64,000 nucleotides of DNA from Chamaea fasciata. Lineage: Eukaryota > Chordata > Aves > Passeriformes > Sylviidae. Within the stretch, counting starts at the first letter, position 1; each line of letters starts with the position of its first letter. A program made the translations under genes and the position numbers. The stretch is from assembly GCA_029207755.1 (NCBI GenBank), contig JARCOQ010000025.1:3154820-3218819 (forward strand), written 5' to 3'. Below are positions 44,201 to 63,562 of the stretch, piece after piece. A model generated the notes under the pieces. It searched no databases and was not told the DNA's origin. It worked only from the letters and a program-made list of their open reading frames with translations.

Positions 44201-46043
44201 GGCTGTGCTCATTTGCATAGTGCTGACAGTCTGGCCCCAAAAAAACCTTATATATAGCGTGAAAGTAAGAGTTGTTAAATATCAGCCGTTAATATGAAAA
44301 TTAATGGGGAGATTTTCAAAGGCGAGAACCGAGCGTTAAATTGGAAGGGAATGTGATCATCTCCCTCCTCCCAGCTGGAAATTCAGTCTTCAAAAAACCT
44401 ACAGCTCAGCCTTAAAAGTGTTTTTTTTTTTGTTTCCTGGGGGGATTCCACGGGGGTTTGCAGGTGTCCCGCCGTGACCTGTGGGTGACAGACAACCCCC
44501 AGAGCTCCTCCATTGCTGCGGCAGGCAAACATCTCTCCAAAGCCTTTGGGTGTCTGTCTGTGCTGGCCTTCGGTGTCACTGACACCCCAATCCCCCTCCT
44601 GCCGCCACCAACCAGGAGCCAGAGGGTATTTCTGGGTGCTGTCACCACGCTGGTGGCATCCCAGAGGCTCTCAGGAGGTTTCACTCTGTAACTCTGCCCT
44701 CGTGGGTTTATTTCTGTGTTTACGAGCGCGTTCATCCACTGCCAAGGGCGCTGGGAACCTGAGCAGAACTGGGCTGGAAAACAAGCCCAGCATCCCTCTG
44801 CGAGCTCAGCTGGGACACGGCAGGGCCTTCAAAGGGGACAAAAATCGGTCCCAAAGTCACCAAAGTGCCTGATAGGGGTGAGGTGAGCAGGAAAAGGCAC
44901 GGGCTCGGGGTGAGGCTTGAATGATATTTGATCCCCATTGTGGAGAATGTCACCGTTACACAGAATGTCACCATTGCACAGAATGTCACCGTTGCACAGA
45001 ATGTCACCATTACATAATGGTCTCAGGGCTGTTCCCACAGCCCAGAAATAGAGATGAGGTACATGGATACGTGTGCATGGGGGATGGAGCCGCCAGGATC
45101 ATCCCCCTGGATGCTCGTGCCCCTCATCATCCTCACAGGAGAGCCTTTCACCTCTTTAATTGCCTGGCAGCAGGGCTGGGACAGCCAGGAGAAGAATAAA
45201 CCTGTGAAGCCAATGCCAGACTGGAGAATTGCTTTTTAATTACCCCTCACCTTAAAACTCTCAGGGATTTGAAACAGGAGAAGACAAAAAGTTTGAATAA
45301 CCAGGGCACCCCTGGACTAGTTAAACTGGGACTGTCCAAAGCTTTATCAGCGAGGGCTCAGTGCTGCAGCACCAAACCCCAGCTCCCGCCAGAGGAAACC
45401 GCTCAGAGGAAACTTTTCTCCCTTAAACATCTTTTTAATATTGTCCCATAAATCTGCAGAGCCCGCTGACTTTCTGGGAAAGGGAGAGATTGGGCTGGAA
45501 GCGCGTTGGAGCCGTGGCTGACTGAGCTCTTTGCTGTAACGCCGAAGGACCAAGAGATATTTTAAGTTTTTACGTGACAACCGAGCTTCTCGCCTCCCCC
45601 AAAAAGCCAGGGTCAGGAGCTTTATGAGCAGCACAAGCCTGGCAGTAAAAGCAGAAAATACTGAAGGAATAAGAAAGAGAAGGGAGGGAGGATGTCTTTA
45701 AAAAATACCGGCGCTGCTCTCCCAGTGCTGCTGGGAAATTCAGCTGGGAATGGGGATCAGGGCTGGGGCAGCGAGCAGAGGGACAACCAGGAGAATCCTG
45801 CAGCAGCTGGGGATGCTTTTTAGGAAGGTGAGAGCTCCACTTACCTTTGTACTGCGGCGTGAACTGCCTCATGGCCAGGGGCAGGGACTCGTAGAAGCTC
45901 AGCTCCTGCGACACCAGGGGCTTGCAGATGGTGTGCTCGTCGTAGGTCAGCATGCTGGTGTGGCCGCCCACCTGGTGCACGAAGGGCTGCAGGAGCACGG
46001 CCGCCCTGCCCTCGGCGGGGCCCAGGGGGCTCTGACCCACCAT
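38227..46043 (-). CDS. IP6K3: Inositol hexakisphosphate kinase 3
   Basis: Phosphorylates InsP6 to 5-PP-InsP5 (InsP7) using ATP; in mammals it is enriched in muscle and brain. Five minus-strand coding exons: 46043-45845, 41965-41800, 40802-40630, 40005-39830, 38682-38227. The sum is 1,170 nt, 389 aa plus stop (human about 410). Phases 1, 2, 1, 0 join cleanly. The inositol kinase signature PxxxDxKxG is PCILDLKMG at residues 194-202, followed by [20 protein letters not shown] is at 307-310 and the metal-binding IDFAHTT begins at 345. Exon 1 carries [21 protein letters not shown] and [16 protein letters not shown]. The start ATG has a near-perfect Kozak context (GCACCATGG) and matches the MV-Q N-terminus of human. 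IP6K3 is preferred over IP6K1/2 by sequence and by position between UQCC2 and LEMD2. Confidence 0.95.
38850..39215 (+). mobile_element. ERV LTR in IP6K3 last intron
   Basis: AT-rich element with a GGGTGTATTTATTAAAGG TATA-like region and AATAAA near 39166, in the order expected for LTR U3-R. It also has a short GGGTAAATTA triplication near 38970-39000. Opposite strand to IP6K3. Recognised by resemblance to avian LTRs; ends approximate. Confidence 0.55.
42890..43112 (+). mobile_element. CR1 LINE 3' fragment
   Basis: Contains TTCTTCACTGAAAGAGTGAT, GGGGAGGTGGTGGAGTCACC, TTGGATTTGGTGATCTC and CTTTTCCAACCTGGTTCATT. In IP6K3 intron 1, antisense to the gene. Confidence 0.9.
43211..43450. repeat. 49-bp tandem repeat, about 5 copies
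   Basis: Units starting TGGGATGGATCCAGCTGTGC at 43211, 43260, 43309, 43358 and 43407; nearly identical except the last. It begins about 100 bp past a CR1 tail, in IP6K3 intron 1. Confidence 0.93.
44100..44360. promoter_or_regulatory. AT-rich motif block in IP6K3 intron 1
   Basis: Non-repetitive AT-rich stretch with an octamer ATTTGCAT (about 44211-44218) and a MEF2-like TTATATATAG (44248-44257). It stands out from GC-rich flanks and has the look of a conserved element. No conservation data are available here. Confidence 0.25.
44942..45018. repeat. 17-bp tandem repeat, 4 copies
   Basis: AGAATGTCACCGTTACA-like units in IP6K3 intron 1. Confidence 0.9.
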
Positions 46044-46087
46044 GGTGCCAGGCACGGCCCAGGGGGCTTCAGCAGCAGCACACGGAG
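46044..46087 (-). other. IP6K3: Probable IP6K3 5' UTR part of first coding exon
   Basis: A TTTCCCAG acceptor-like site on the minus strand ends at 46088, 44 bp before the ATG. The reading frame stays open upstream, so the start is chosen by homology and Kozak context, not by a stop. Confidence 0.4.
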
Positions 46088-47434
46088 CTGGGAAACGCAG
46101 CCTGGGATGGACAGTGCTCGGACAGTTTTCACCCACTCTGGTCTTTCCCCCACGCTGGGTTTTCCTCCACGCTGGCCTTTCACCGGTGAAATCTGCAGAA
46201 CGGGAATTAGAGGAGAAGGGTCACCCAGCAGCCGGGTGGGATGGGATCTGGCAGTGCCCAGGGGCTGGCAGGGAGCCCCAGCCTGACACACAGAGTCCAG
46301 GAAAGCCCCAGTTTTGATCTGTCGGGGACAAGAGACAGCGATCAGAAGAGCTGTGAGTTAAAGCAGTGACATCGAGGCAGCAGGGTCAGGGATTGCTTGG
46401 ACAGATTATTAACACACTGCATTGGTGCCGTGAATTAGCCCCAGTTGGTCCCACAGGCTGTGTTAGGATGGTCCCTCGGACATTCCCTGCACAGCAGCGT
46501 TGCTACAAAGCCCCTGTAAGCCCCCGGGCACTCCCTTCCCCCACAACACTGCAGGTGGGGTCAGCAGCAATTTCTGCACCTTCCAAAGTAACCTCAGTTC
46601 GGGACATGCCCTGTCATTTAACACCGGAGCAGCAGCAGGAGCATTTCCCTCCCGGGCTGACAGACACCCACGGGGGGATGTGGATGTGTCACAGCAGCAC
46701 CCACAGGGCTCACACCCAGCGTCCCACCCTGCCCCCAGCAGTGGATCCGTGCCTGATGCCACAAATTCCTCCCTGATTCTGACAGCAACAAGTCTGGTGT
46801 CTAAAGCAGCAATGTAGCAAAATCACGGAGCACATCCCCAAACAGCTGCTCCTTCCCCCATTCCTCACAGGAAACCCACGGGTGCCTCCTGGACATCAGG
46901 AATTGAATCCCACAGGCGCCAAGGACGACAAAAAGGAGCTGATGTTGGTGCTGGGGCAGCCTGGCTTCACACCAGAGATGGACACTCCACATCCCAGACT
47001 CACAGGGATGGGAAAAAACTACTAAAATCATCATTTGAGGCTGGGTCCACGGCAGCACGGGCCTCTTCTCCTGACTGCTCCAGCTTCAGCACAACCTGGG
47101 CAGCTTTGCACCCTGTTTTTGCCAGCAGAACCCCAGTGCAGGGGACAATGACGCCTTTACGAGACCCAGCTCTGCCAGGAAAGCCTCCAGGCTGTGCTGC
47201 CAGGTGAGCAGCTCCACGCCTGCCAGCCCCACGGGCCAGACGTGACCAGGGCAGCGCTGTCACCCCTCCCTGTGCAGGAACAGGGAGCAGCAGAGGGGCG
47301 GTGGCACCTCCTGGAGGCACCTGGAGCTTCCCGTGCCGGGCAGGAGCTCTGCGGGAAGGGTTTCCCTGGAGCCAGCACCGACCCGGGGCTGGATCTACTG
47401 GCACAGGGCACGTTCCCCATCCTGTAGGAAGGAT

Positions 47435-47503
47435 CCAGAGCTCAGGACGTTGGACTCGATGATCCTCCTGGGTCCCTTCCAACTCAGGATATTCTGTGAT
47501 GCT
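47435..47503 (+). mobile_element. CR1 LINE terminal fragment
   Basis: GGACTCGATGATCCTCCTGG followed by CCCTTCCAACTCAGGATATT and TCTGTGATG, the CR1 3' end. Confidence 0.75.
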
Positions 47504-49036
47504 CGAATCTCCTCCTGCCGGGAATAACCCCCAAGGGAAAAGCCCCTGGCGCAGGTGCCTGTTTTGTTTCCCACCTGGAGCAGTGGGATGGAGTGGGCTG
47601 AAGTCAGGGAAGAACCACTCCCCACCTCCGAACGCACCGGTAGCTCCTTTATCTCCCCCAGGGTGGGGTTTTTCCCCTCCCATTATTCCCCTTTGGAGAG
47701 AAATTCCTGCTCTGCAATTACCTTCCCCGCAGGAACAAAGCCAGGTCCCCCCCCCCCCCCGCGCTTTCCAGCCGGGAGCAAAGCGGCTCCTTGGAGCTTT
47801 CCTGGGCGTTAATAAAAGCATTCGGAGTTTTGTTAAGTTGTGGCAATTTTTAAAGAGGATTTTCTGCCTCGGGAAGCCGCAGGTTGTTGTGGTTTGTTTT
47901 GTGTGGTTCCCCGCGCCCTTCCTCCCATCTTTACAAAGAAGGAGAAAAGCCAAAAGCAAGCGGATTTGTCATAACACCTCTTAGGAGCAGGGAACAACAC
48001 GACTTAAATCCTTTCTTGCTTCTGAGACAGTCCAAGGCTGAGGCTCAGCTGACACAACCCCCTGACAGCTCTGGCAACCTTAGCACTGCGAAGGGAGTTG
48101 GGGAAAAAAACATCCACAATTCGATAAAGCTCCCAAACGTTTTCTCCCAAGCAAAACTCGGAGCAGGATTTGCAGCAGGAGAAGGAGGTTCTTTTCTGGG
48201 AGTTTCTGCTGGGGAGCAGCTCATCCATTCGGAGCAGATAAATGTTCCTGCGAACACTGAGCTTCCCCTGAAACAAGACACTGGAAATAAATCACTTCCA
48301 CTGGCTCAAGGTATCGCAAACGCCAGGAGATATTTACGTCACTAAAAATACACGGAATTACAGATAAATCCAGACCCTCCAAGCAAAACCAGAATCCATC
48401 AGTGTTTTTCCTCCCGCTAAAGGGAAAGCAGCTCAGGTGCTGCAGGTGGAGGTGAGCCAGGAAATATTGGGGAAGGAGAATAGGGAGAATTTTTCTCTGC
48501 ATAGAAGAGAAACACTCCATTCTCCAGGAAAGAAATATTCCATTTCCATTTGGAGAAAGCATGGAAGGTGTCCCTGCTGCTGGCAGTGCTGGAGCTGGAT
48601 GAGTTCTGCCCCAGTGTCGGGGACAGCGCTGCTGCCCTGGCACTGTCACCTCCCACCCTGCTCCCAGGCAGGGCCAAATGTCAAAGCAGTCTCAGCCCAA
48701 CACGTTGTTTATCCCCAACCCCAAACCGAGCCAAAAGGAACTGAGCACGTTCAATTCTCTCATCTTTGAGTGCCGCCTGCTCCATCCCATCCCAAACAGG
48801 ACTCGTGGGAAAACACACGGCCAGGCTGAGCTGGGTCCGTGCGGCAGAAACACCCGGGAATATCGAAATGCAAAATCCCTCTAAAAACAAGAGCTCTGTG
48901 CAGGCCTGTGCTCTCAGTGTCACCCTCCTGGCCACCTCCCTGCTCCCAGAGCATCCCAGAGCTCCAAAGCTGGGTTCCAAGCACTGCAGGGGCTGCACAT
49001 TCTTTGCTTCATTAAAAGGCAAGAAAAGAATGTGGC

Positions 49037-49160
49037 TGAGATCTGTGTGTGCAGATCCGTGTGTGGAGACTTGGGTGTGCAAATCTGTGTGTGCCAATCC
49101 GTGTGTGTGCAGATCTGTGTGTACAGATCCGTGTGTGCAGATCTCTGTGTGCAGCTCCTG
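49037..49160. repeat. TGTGTG-rich minisatellite (about 17-18-bp units)
   Basis: Repeated GCAGATCCGTGTGTG-type units with variants, about seven copies. Confidence 0.85.
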
Positions 49161-49205
49161 GTGCTGGAGCTCACCTGGAGCCTCAACCAGCTCTGCATGG
49201 AACCC

Positions 49206-49535
49206 CAGAGCTGGGACATGGTGCCACCACAGACCCAGTGCCACCATGGGCCTAGTGTCACCATGGTCACAATGCTACCACAGGACCTAGTGCCACCATG
49301 GACACAGTGCCACCACGGACATGGTGCCACCATGGACCCAGTGTAACCACAGATCCAGTGCCACCACGGACCCAGTGCCACCATGGACACAGTGCCACCA
49401 CGGACATGGTGCCACCATGGACCCAGTGTAACCACAGATCCAGTGCCACCACGGACCCAGTGCCACCATGGACACAGTGCCACCACGGACATGGTGCCAC
49501 CATGGATCCAGTGCCACCACAGGACCTTGTGCCAC
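49206..49535. repeat. 17-bp minisatellite with an 85-bp higher-order period
   Basis: Units of CAGTGCCACCATGGACA and close variants, about 19 copies. Five-unit blocks repeat almost exactly every 85 bp (49298, 49383, 49468). Many units contain GCCACCATGG, and both strands show spurious open frames. Confidence 0.93.
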
Positions 49536-49814
49536 CGCACTCTGCAGAAAAGGGCACAGGTTCCCTCACCCCCCTGCCCATTTTCTGCCTTCCACAGCAC
49601 CTCCCTCCCCTCCACTTCCCAGCCCAACGCTTTCCAGCCATTCCATAAGCAGGATGGAGTACCGGGAGCCACCAACTCCAGGATCACTCCAGAGATTCCC
49701 ACCAGCCCCGGCTGTCCCTGCTGCTCCCGTCCCTTCCTGACAGCATCCCACCCATCTCCCCGGCCGTGCCCATCCCTCCCCATCCCTCCTGCCGGAATCC
49801 AGCCCCGAGCTCAC

Positions 49815-49930
49815 CTGTGGCTGCAGGTGTCCGCCGTGGGCTGTGGCTGAGCCTCGGGGCGCTGCCCGGGCCGGGTTTCTCGGCTCCCTCGCTGCTTCTC
49901 GCCGCGGCTCCAGCGGGAGGAATGAGGGAA
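49815..49930 (-). promoter_or_regulatory. IP6K3: Candidate IP6K3 non-coding exon 1 / promoter
   Basis: A CpG-rich patch on the minus strand (around 49840-49925) ends in a strong donor, ACAG followed by GTGAGC, at 49815/49814. It lies about 3.7 kb upstream of the coding start with no other gene between, so it is the best place for a 5' non-coding exon. There is no transcript evidence. Confidence 0.35.
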
Positions 49931-51424
49931 CATTTAGGCATGGCCCAACTGAGTCGGCGTTGGCAGGAGCCCGGAATGTCCAGCTGACATTCCAGCGGGG
50001 CTGTGCCAGGGAGAACCACCCCGGGTGGGACAGGGAAACGGCCGCGTGCGAGGGCTGGGAACTGAACGAGACGAGCCGGCCGTGTGCTCCGGCTGCCTTG
50101 GGAAATCGGCTCTCCAGGAAAACGACCGGGGATTTGTCCATCTGTTTTTCACGGAACTCCCCCTCAGCTCGGCCCCCGCCGGGTTCGTCACCTCCCTGCA
50201 GAGTGGGCTGACACCGGCAGAGGGATGGAGCTTCCCAGAGCTCCCAAACCACCGGGAAAAACAGCCCAGGGAGATGCGGGAGGAGAGGCGGTGCTGGGGA
50301 CGCTGTGGACAGGGTGGTGACGGGGGCTGGGGGACACCAAATCCCCCTTTGTGCCAGGGAAAAGGTGTGGGCAAAGCGGGGGGAAGGCCGGGGTTTGCCC
50401 AAAGCTGGGCAGGAGGTGAGTGGATCCAGAGCTCCGGCCGTGCCAACGGGAAAAGGGACACGTCAGAGCTCGGGAGCCGTGTGGGGAATGGAAAAGTCCC
50501 AGGGAATTTCCTGCCAGGGCCACACTGTCCCCTGCAGCCACTCAAGGACAGCGTGTGCCACCCAGGCCACGCTGTCCTGTCCAGCCTGTGCCACCCAGGC
50601 CACACTGTCCTGTCCAGCCTGTACCAAGGGCTCCTGCCAGCCCACTGCACCCCAAAAAATGGGATCGATGTGGTTTTTAGGGAATCACAAGGAACAGCCA
50701 GCCTGGGCAGCGCCTGGGACAAGGAGGGGACGGTGCCCACTGTCATCCCCAGTCCCCAACAGGAACTCGAGGGCTTCAGCACAGCCCTGCCCGGGCCTGG
50801 GGCCCCCCAGGGATGCCCTGGGGGAAGAAAACCTCACAGCTGGGATGAGGATTGGTGGGTGTGGAAATTCCCACTAACTGGAGGGGAGAAACCAGGCTCA
50901 GGACGAGCTGAGGGATCGAACTGATGGTGGGGGCAGAGGCTGAGATTAAAGACAAGGATGAAAGGAAGACCCAGATTCCCAAGGCCTGGCCTCACTCTGC
51001 TTCATGCTGGAATCTGAGCTCAGGAAAGCACTTTTTAATTTTTTTTATTTTTTTTTTTTTTAAATAAGGTTGGTTTCTGAAGGAGAAAAAGCTGATCTGA
51101 GCACTCTGCACAGCCAGACCTGGGGATTCTGCTTCCCTCTCCTGTCCCCTGAGTCCAGCGGAGCTTCCTCCTCCTTCTCCAGGGCAGGGCAGGGCTCCAG
51201 ACCAGCTCCTGTCCCGGTGCCCAACAGGTCCCGACATCCCTGCTCTCGTTCTGCCCCTCACCGGTTCCAAAAGCCCCCAAAGAGCAGCCAGGCCAGGCTG
51301 CAAACCCCAAACGTGCCAGGCCTTAAATCCATCCAGCCCAGAGCTGGTCGGAAGGGCCAGGCCCATGCTGGGGGTCCCTGGGGCTCAGGGAGAGGCAGGA
51401 CTGAGTGCCCAGGTGGGCACTGGG

Positions 51425-51775
51425 GAGCCCAGCACAGCCCCTCTGGCAGAGCCCACCTGGCAGAGCCCACCTTCCCCCTGGCAGTGCCCAGCACAGTTCC
51501 ACTGGCAGAGCCCACCTGGCAGAGCCCACCTTCTCCCCATGGCAGAGCCCACTTTCCATCCTGGCAAAGCCCACATTTCATCCTGGCAGTGCCCACGTTC
51601 CATTCTGGAAAAATCCACTTTCCATCCTGGCAGAGCCAACCTGGCAGAGCCCACCCTTCATCCTGGCAGTGCCCACTTGGCAGTGCCCACCTTTTCCCCA
51701 TGGCAGAGCCCACTTTCCATTCTGGAAAAGCCCATTTTCCATCCTGGCAGTGCCCCCCTTGCCCCTGGCAGGGCC
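51425..51775. repeat. Minisatellite (GGCAGAGCCCACCTT-like)
   Basis: About 18-19-bp degenerate units alternating GGCAGAGCCCA and GGCAGTGCCCA over about 350 bp. Confidence 0.9.
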
Positions 51776-52555
51776 CGTCCTGCGGGGTCACTCCCGAGTC
51801 TCTCCATCCCGGGAATGCCGGGCCGGCACACGGAGCATTTCCGGTTGGAGCGGGAGCTCCGCGGGGTCCCAGGGCTGGGCAGAGGGAATTCTGTAACTCC
51901 GAGGGGAGGGAGCATTGCCTCGGATTAAAGCTGTGCTCATTAGGCGCTAATTACGGGCACACCTTGGCCACCCTCGCTCCGAGGCTGTCCCGGTCCGGCT
52001 CGGGCTGGGGACACTGGCAGAGCCTGGGGGAGCCTGGGCTGCCCCCGGGTGACCTGAGCATGCCGGGACTCATCCCGATATTCCCTGTGCAGCGCCTGGG
52101 GCGTTCTCCTCCGTCACTTGGGACATCACGGGAGGCTCCGGTGTCCTCCTGCCCCCGGGAGCACATTCCAGGGAGCTGCTGCTGCTCCAGGAGCGGGGAT
52201 GGGGAATGCGGGGTCACAGAGCCCACAGCCTGCCCCGGGTGAGGCGAGCTCAAAGCCAACGGCTTCCATGACCCACTGGGGTCTCCTTGTTCTGGAGAGC
52301 CTGTTCAGACCCCCGTGGGCTTTGCATCAGATCCCAGCGACCCCACACAAGTGTTCCTACAAAAGCTGCCGCTGGACAGGCCTGGGAGCCTGGGAGGTGG
52401 GGACAGGGCTGGCCTCGGGGGTGGTGACACAGCCAGGGTCGATCCCTGACATCCACAAACCCCTCCCGACAATCCCTGACACCCACAAACCCCTCCTGCA
52501 ACACCTCCAGGTCTTCAAAGCTGGGTGGAATTCCAGATAGATCCCAGAGCAATGG

Positions 52556-52676
52556 GGAGGGAGGGAGGGAGGGAGGGATGGATGGATGGATGGATGGATG
52601 GATGGAGGGATGGATGGAGGGATGGATGGATGGATGGATGGATGGATGGATGGACAGATGGATGGATGGATGGATG
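52556..52676. repeat. (GGAT)n / (GGGA)n microsatellite
   Basis: About 120 bp of GGGA then GGAT units, same motif as the one at 1194-1234. Likely polymorphic. Confidence 0.95.
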
Positions 52677-52811
52677 GGGCAGTGCTGGAGGGAGGCAGCT
52701 CCAGGCAGGACTCTCTCCCTGGCTGTGCCTGTCCCTCTCCAGCTCCCCTGGATCTTTCCAGCGGAACTGGCCCCATGCCCTGACTCCAGGCCCATCAATA
52801 AGGTGCAGCGT

Positions 52812-53110
52812 CAGCTGTCGTGTCAGCAGCCGGAAAAACATCCCATGGGAAGGGCTTTAAATGGAAGCAGGAAAGGAAAAGATAAAGAGCTGGTTTCACT
52901 TCAGAGCCCTCGTTGGGCCGCGTTTGCCTCCCTGACAGGGAGGGGATGCAGCGGCTCCATCGGAGAAGTTATTTATAGAAATGTGGCTAATTATAGACAT
53001 TTACTTTGCAAGAAAGCAGGAAAGGGCCCTCAGCAGCTCTGGTTGGCAGTGGGGGCTGGGAGGGGAGGAGGGCAGGGGGGCAGAACCTGCTTTTCCCAGG
53101 AAAACAGCTG
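52812..53110. promoter_or_regulatory. Candidate muscle-type enhancer: two MEF2-like sites and two CAGCTG E-boxes
   Basis: TTATTTATAG at 52969-52978 and CTAATTATAG at 52987-52996 both fit the MEF2 consensus YTA(W)4TAR and are 18 bp apart. CAGCTG E-boxes lie at 52812-52817 and 53105-53110. The block is AT-richer than its surroundings and lies about 3 kb upstream of the putative IP6K3 5' exon. Function is inferred from motif content only. Confidence 0.35.
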
Positions 53111-53660
53111 GCACTGCCCGAATTCCCAGTCCAGACTGGCACGGAACGGGGCTGCTCTGCCCTGGAGAGAGGAGAGGGAACAGGGGACACACTGGGAGTG
53201 ACAGTCACAGCCACCAGCAACACCCCCTGGCACACGGAACGGCTCCAAACAGCACCACTGCCTAACCAGGATCCGATTCCAGCTGTAACTTAGCAACCTC
53301 ACCTGGGTAAAACCATCCCACCAGGAGTGTGGGGCCTGAGGAGAATCAGCCTCGCACGGATTCCCCCCCTTCTGTTCCCAAATCTCGGCAACAACTGCGG
53401 CCAGAGAGGAGCCGTGGAGCCACTCCCTTCCTGTGCCACTGGAAATCCCCTTTTGTCACCCAGAGCCACAGGATGAGATGAACAAACCCAAACGTGAGTC
53501 ACCCCTTTCTACAGAAGTCACACAGCGGTGGGGAAACCGCTCCTGCCACACCCCAGGACTTGGGGGAAGCTGGAACTCGGCCTGATCCAAGCAAAAAGCA
53601 CTTGGGAGGGCCTGTGAGATGTCTCAGCACGAACAAAAGTAGTAAGTTATTGGTAATAAA

Positions 53661-55461
53661 TTTATTTTTGATATTGATTTTTTTACAGAGCTAAATGGAA
53701 CATAGAAACAGCACCAAGCCATTGAAGTTTGTTCTACAAAACCAGGTTTAATACAAAAGGATGACAGCAATGCCTGACTCTGCGCTTCTGGACGGTTAAA
53801 AAAGCTCACCCAAACCCCACCAAGAGTTTAAAAAGGTTTAAGAACAGAGGCACCGGTGTTTGAGAGAATTTCTCTGGCAGCAGTGATGATTTTGATACAT
53901 TTTGGAAGAATCAAGGTTGCCTTTATTCCCTATTTATTACAGTGCAAGGGGCTGGTCCTTGCCTCCAAGAGCTGTTGAGTCTCCTGCCCAAACACCCACA
54001 CCCAAAAATTTGGGGTCAGAGCCACCTCCACGCAGGATATTCCCCATTTAATGGGAAAGATCTCCTGGTTTTGCTCCTGGAGAGCTCTGCTTCATCCACA
54101 GGAGTCTCCATGGTCCCCAGCAGCCCGAGGGGTGCCAGGGGAACACCCCGCGTGGGGAGAGGTGCAGACTCTGCCGGGTGAGCAGGCACAAGGAACACAC
54201 CTGGAGCGGCATCACCTGCCGAGGGACAGGAGCAATCCAGCCCCGGGGTGTCCTCAAGGAGAGCAACATCCAGGGGTTACAGGGCTCAAATCACTGCTGG
54301 CTCCGCTCTGCAACTTCTCCTGCCCGAGGCCAGCCAAGGATTTGGGTCCTGCAGCCTCAGGAGCTGCTGCAGAGCCCCGGGAGGAGCAGAGCAGCAGCTC
54401 CTCTGCCACGCACTGGCGCCATTTCCTGGGAAACAAACGTTCCTTGGCTGGACAGAAACAGAAGCTGAAGTAACCAAGTGATTACAGACACGAGATACGA
54501 TGCAGCAGGGCTGGGACAGACCCAGGCTGCTCCTGGGGGGCTGCAGGAACAGCCACAGTCCCAGAGCTGGCACATCCCTGCTCTGACACGAACACAGACA
54601 CTGCAGCTGCCCAGCTCCAACATGAGCACTGAGCCCTCAGAGCCCTCCCAGAGCTGCTCTGGGACAGTCCTGGGCCGCAGCCACAGGACAGCGTCTTTAG
54701 AAGCTTCCTATATCCTTTATTTTCCACCCAAATTCCCCCCCGCAAGCCCCCCCCCAAAATAACAGAAGCACACAGACTGCAGACTTAGAAGTGTAACAGG
54801 GTCACAAACTCTCCTCCACCAGCCCCAGCCCAGCCCAAACCACCAAGGCACGTCAGGCTCCCCCCCTCTCTCCAGGCTCACCTTCACCCAACTCCCCCCT
54901 CTCCCCAATTTTGGATGGATGAAGCCAACACAGAACATCTTCCTCGCTGGGAAGCAGCAAGTGCTTCCTCACTGTCTTTGCACTGACAAAAACAAACGCA
55001 AACAAAGACACGCCTGCACTGCCACCCTAATGTTTCCATGGGAAATGGTATCTTTCAGCACATTCCCTGATGGACTCTGCCACCAGTTGGCCTTTGCAGA
55101 ACTGAGGTCAGATTTTGCACCCCCAGGCTCTGGCAGAGCCAACCCCCAGCCCTCGAGAGGGGTGTGCAGTTATTCTTTGTAGGTTGTTGTTTGCTTGCCA
55201 CGGGAGCCAGCTCTCTGCGGAAGGCTCACTTTGGTGCAATTCCAGCTTCCCACCAGCTCAAGCCCATCTTCTTTCCAAGCCAGTATTGCCCTGAACGTGT
55301 GTGTTTGGAGAGTTTTCAGCAGTGAGAGCAAACAGAGCCGTGCAACCCCCAACCCCAGGGGCCAGGCCCTGCTCCTCCCACCAGCAGCGAGGGGCCTGAG
55401 CCCTGCACAGGGTCCATGTCCCCAGCCAGAGGCACGGCTGCTCCTCCTGCTGCTGCTGCCC
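53661..55461 (-). other. LEMD2: LEMD2 3' UTR with several poly(A) signals
   Basis: About 1.8 kb of non-coding sequence below the LEMD2 stop. AATAAA on the minus strand occurs at 54721-54716, 53938-53933, 53927-53922 and 53666-53661. The last sits in an AT-rich end typical of a distal poly(A) site. Alternative 3' ends are likely. Confidence 0.5.

Positions 55462-63562
<8,101 letters not shown>

Larger units (their letters stand above)
46088..49814. other. Probable IP6K3 5' intron
   Basis: No coding exon found. It holds a CR1 tail and two minisatellites (separate entries), plus a C run at 47749-47760. Confidence 0.4.
49931..53660. other. Intergenic region between IP6K3 and LEMD2
   Basis: No gene supported on either strand. 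It holds a 33-bp duplication (50555-50622), minisatellite 51425-51775, (GGAT)n 52556-52676 and a MEF2/E-box cluster. Long open frames here follow GC-rich composition and repeats. Confidence 0.5.

Noticed and set aside
49206..49535. Possible CRISPR-like array
   Set aside because: Units are directly adjacent with no unique spacers and sit in a vertebrate gene desert; this is a minisatellite.
51070..52242. 390-codon plus-strand open frame in the IP6K3-LEMD2 gap
   Set aside because: Built from the GGCAGAGCCCA minisatellite; no splice context, codon pattern or family match.
52556..52676. Met-Asp-Gly-Trp repeat protein
   Set aside because: It is simply the translation of (GGAT)n.
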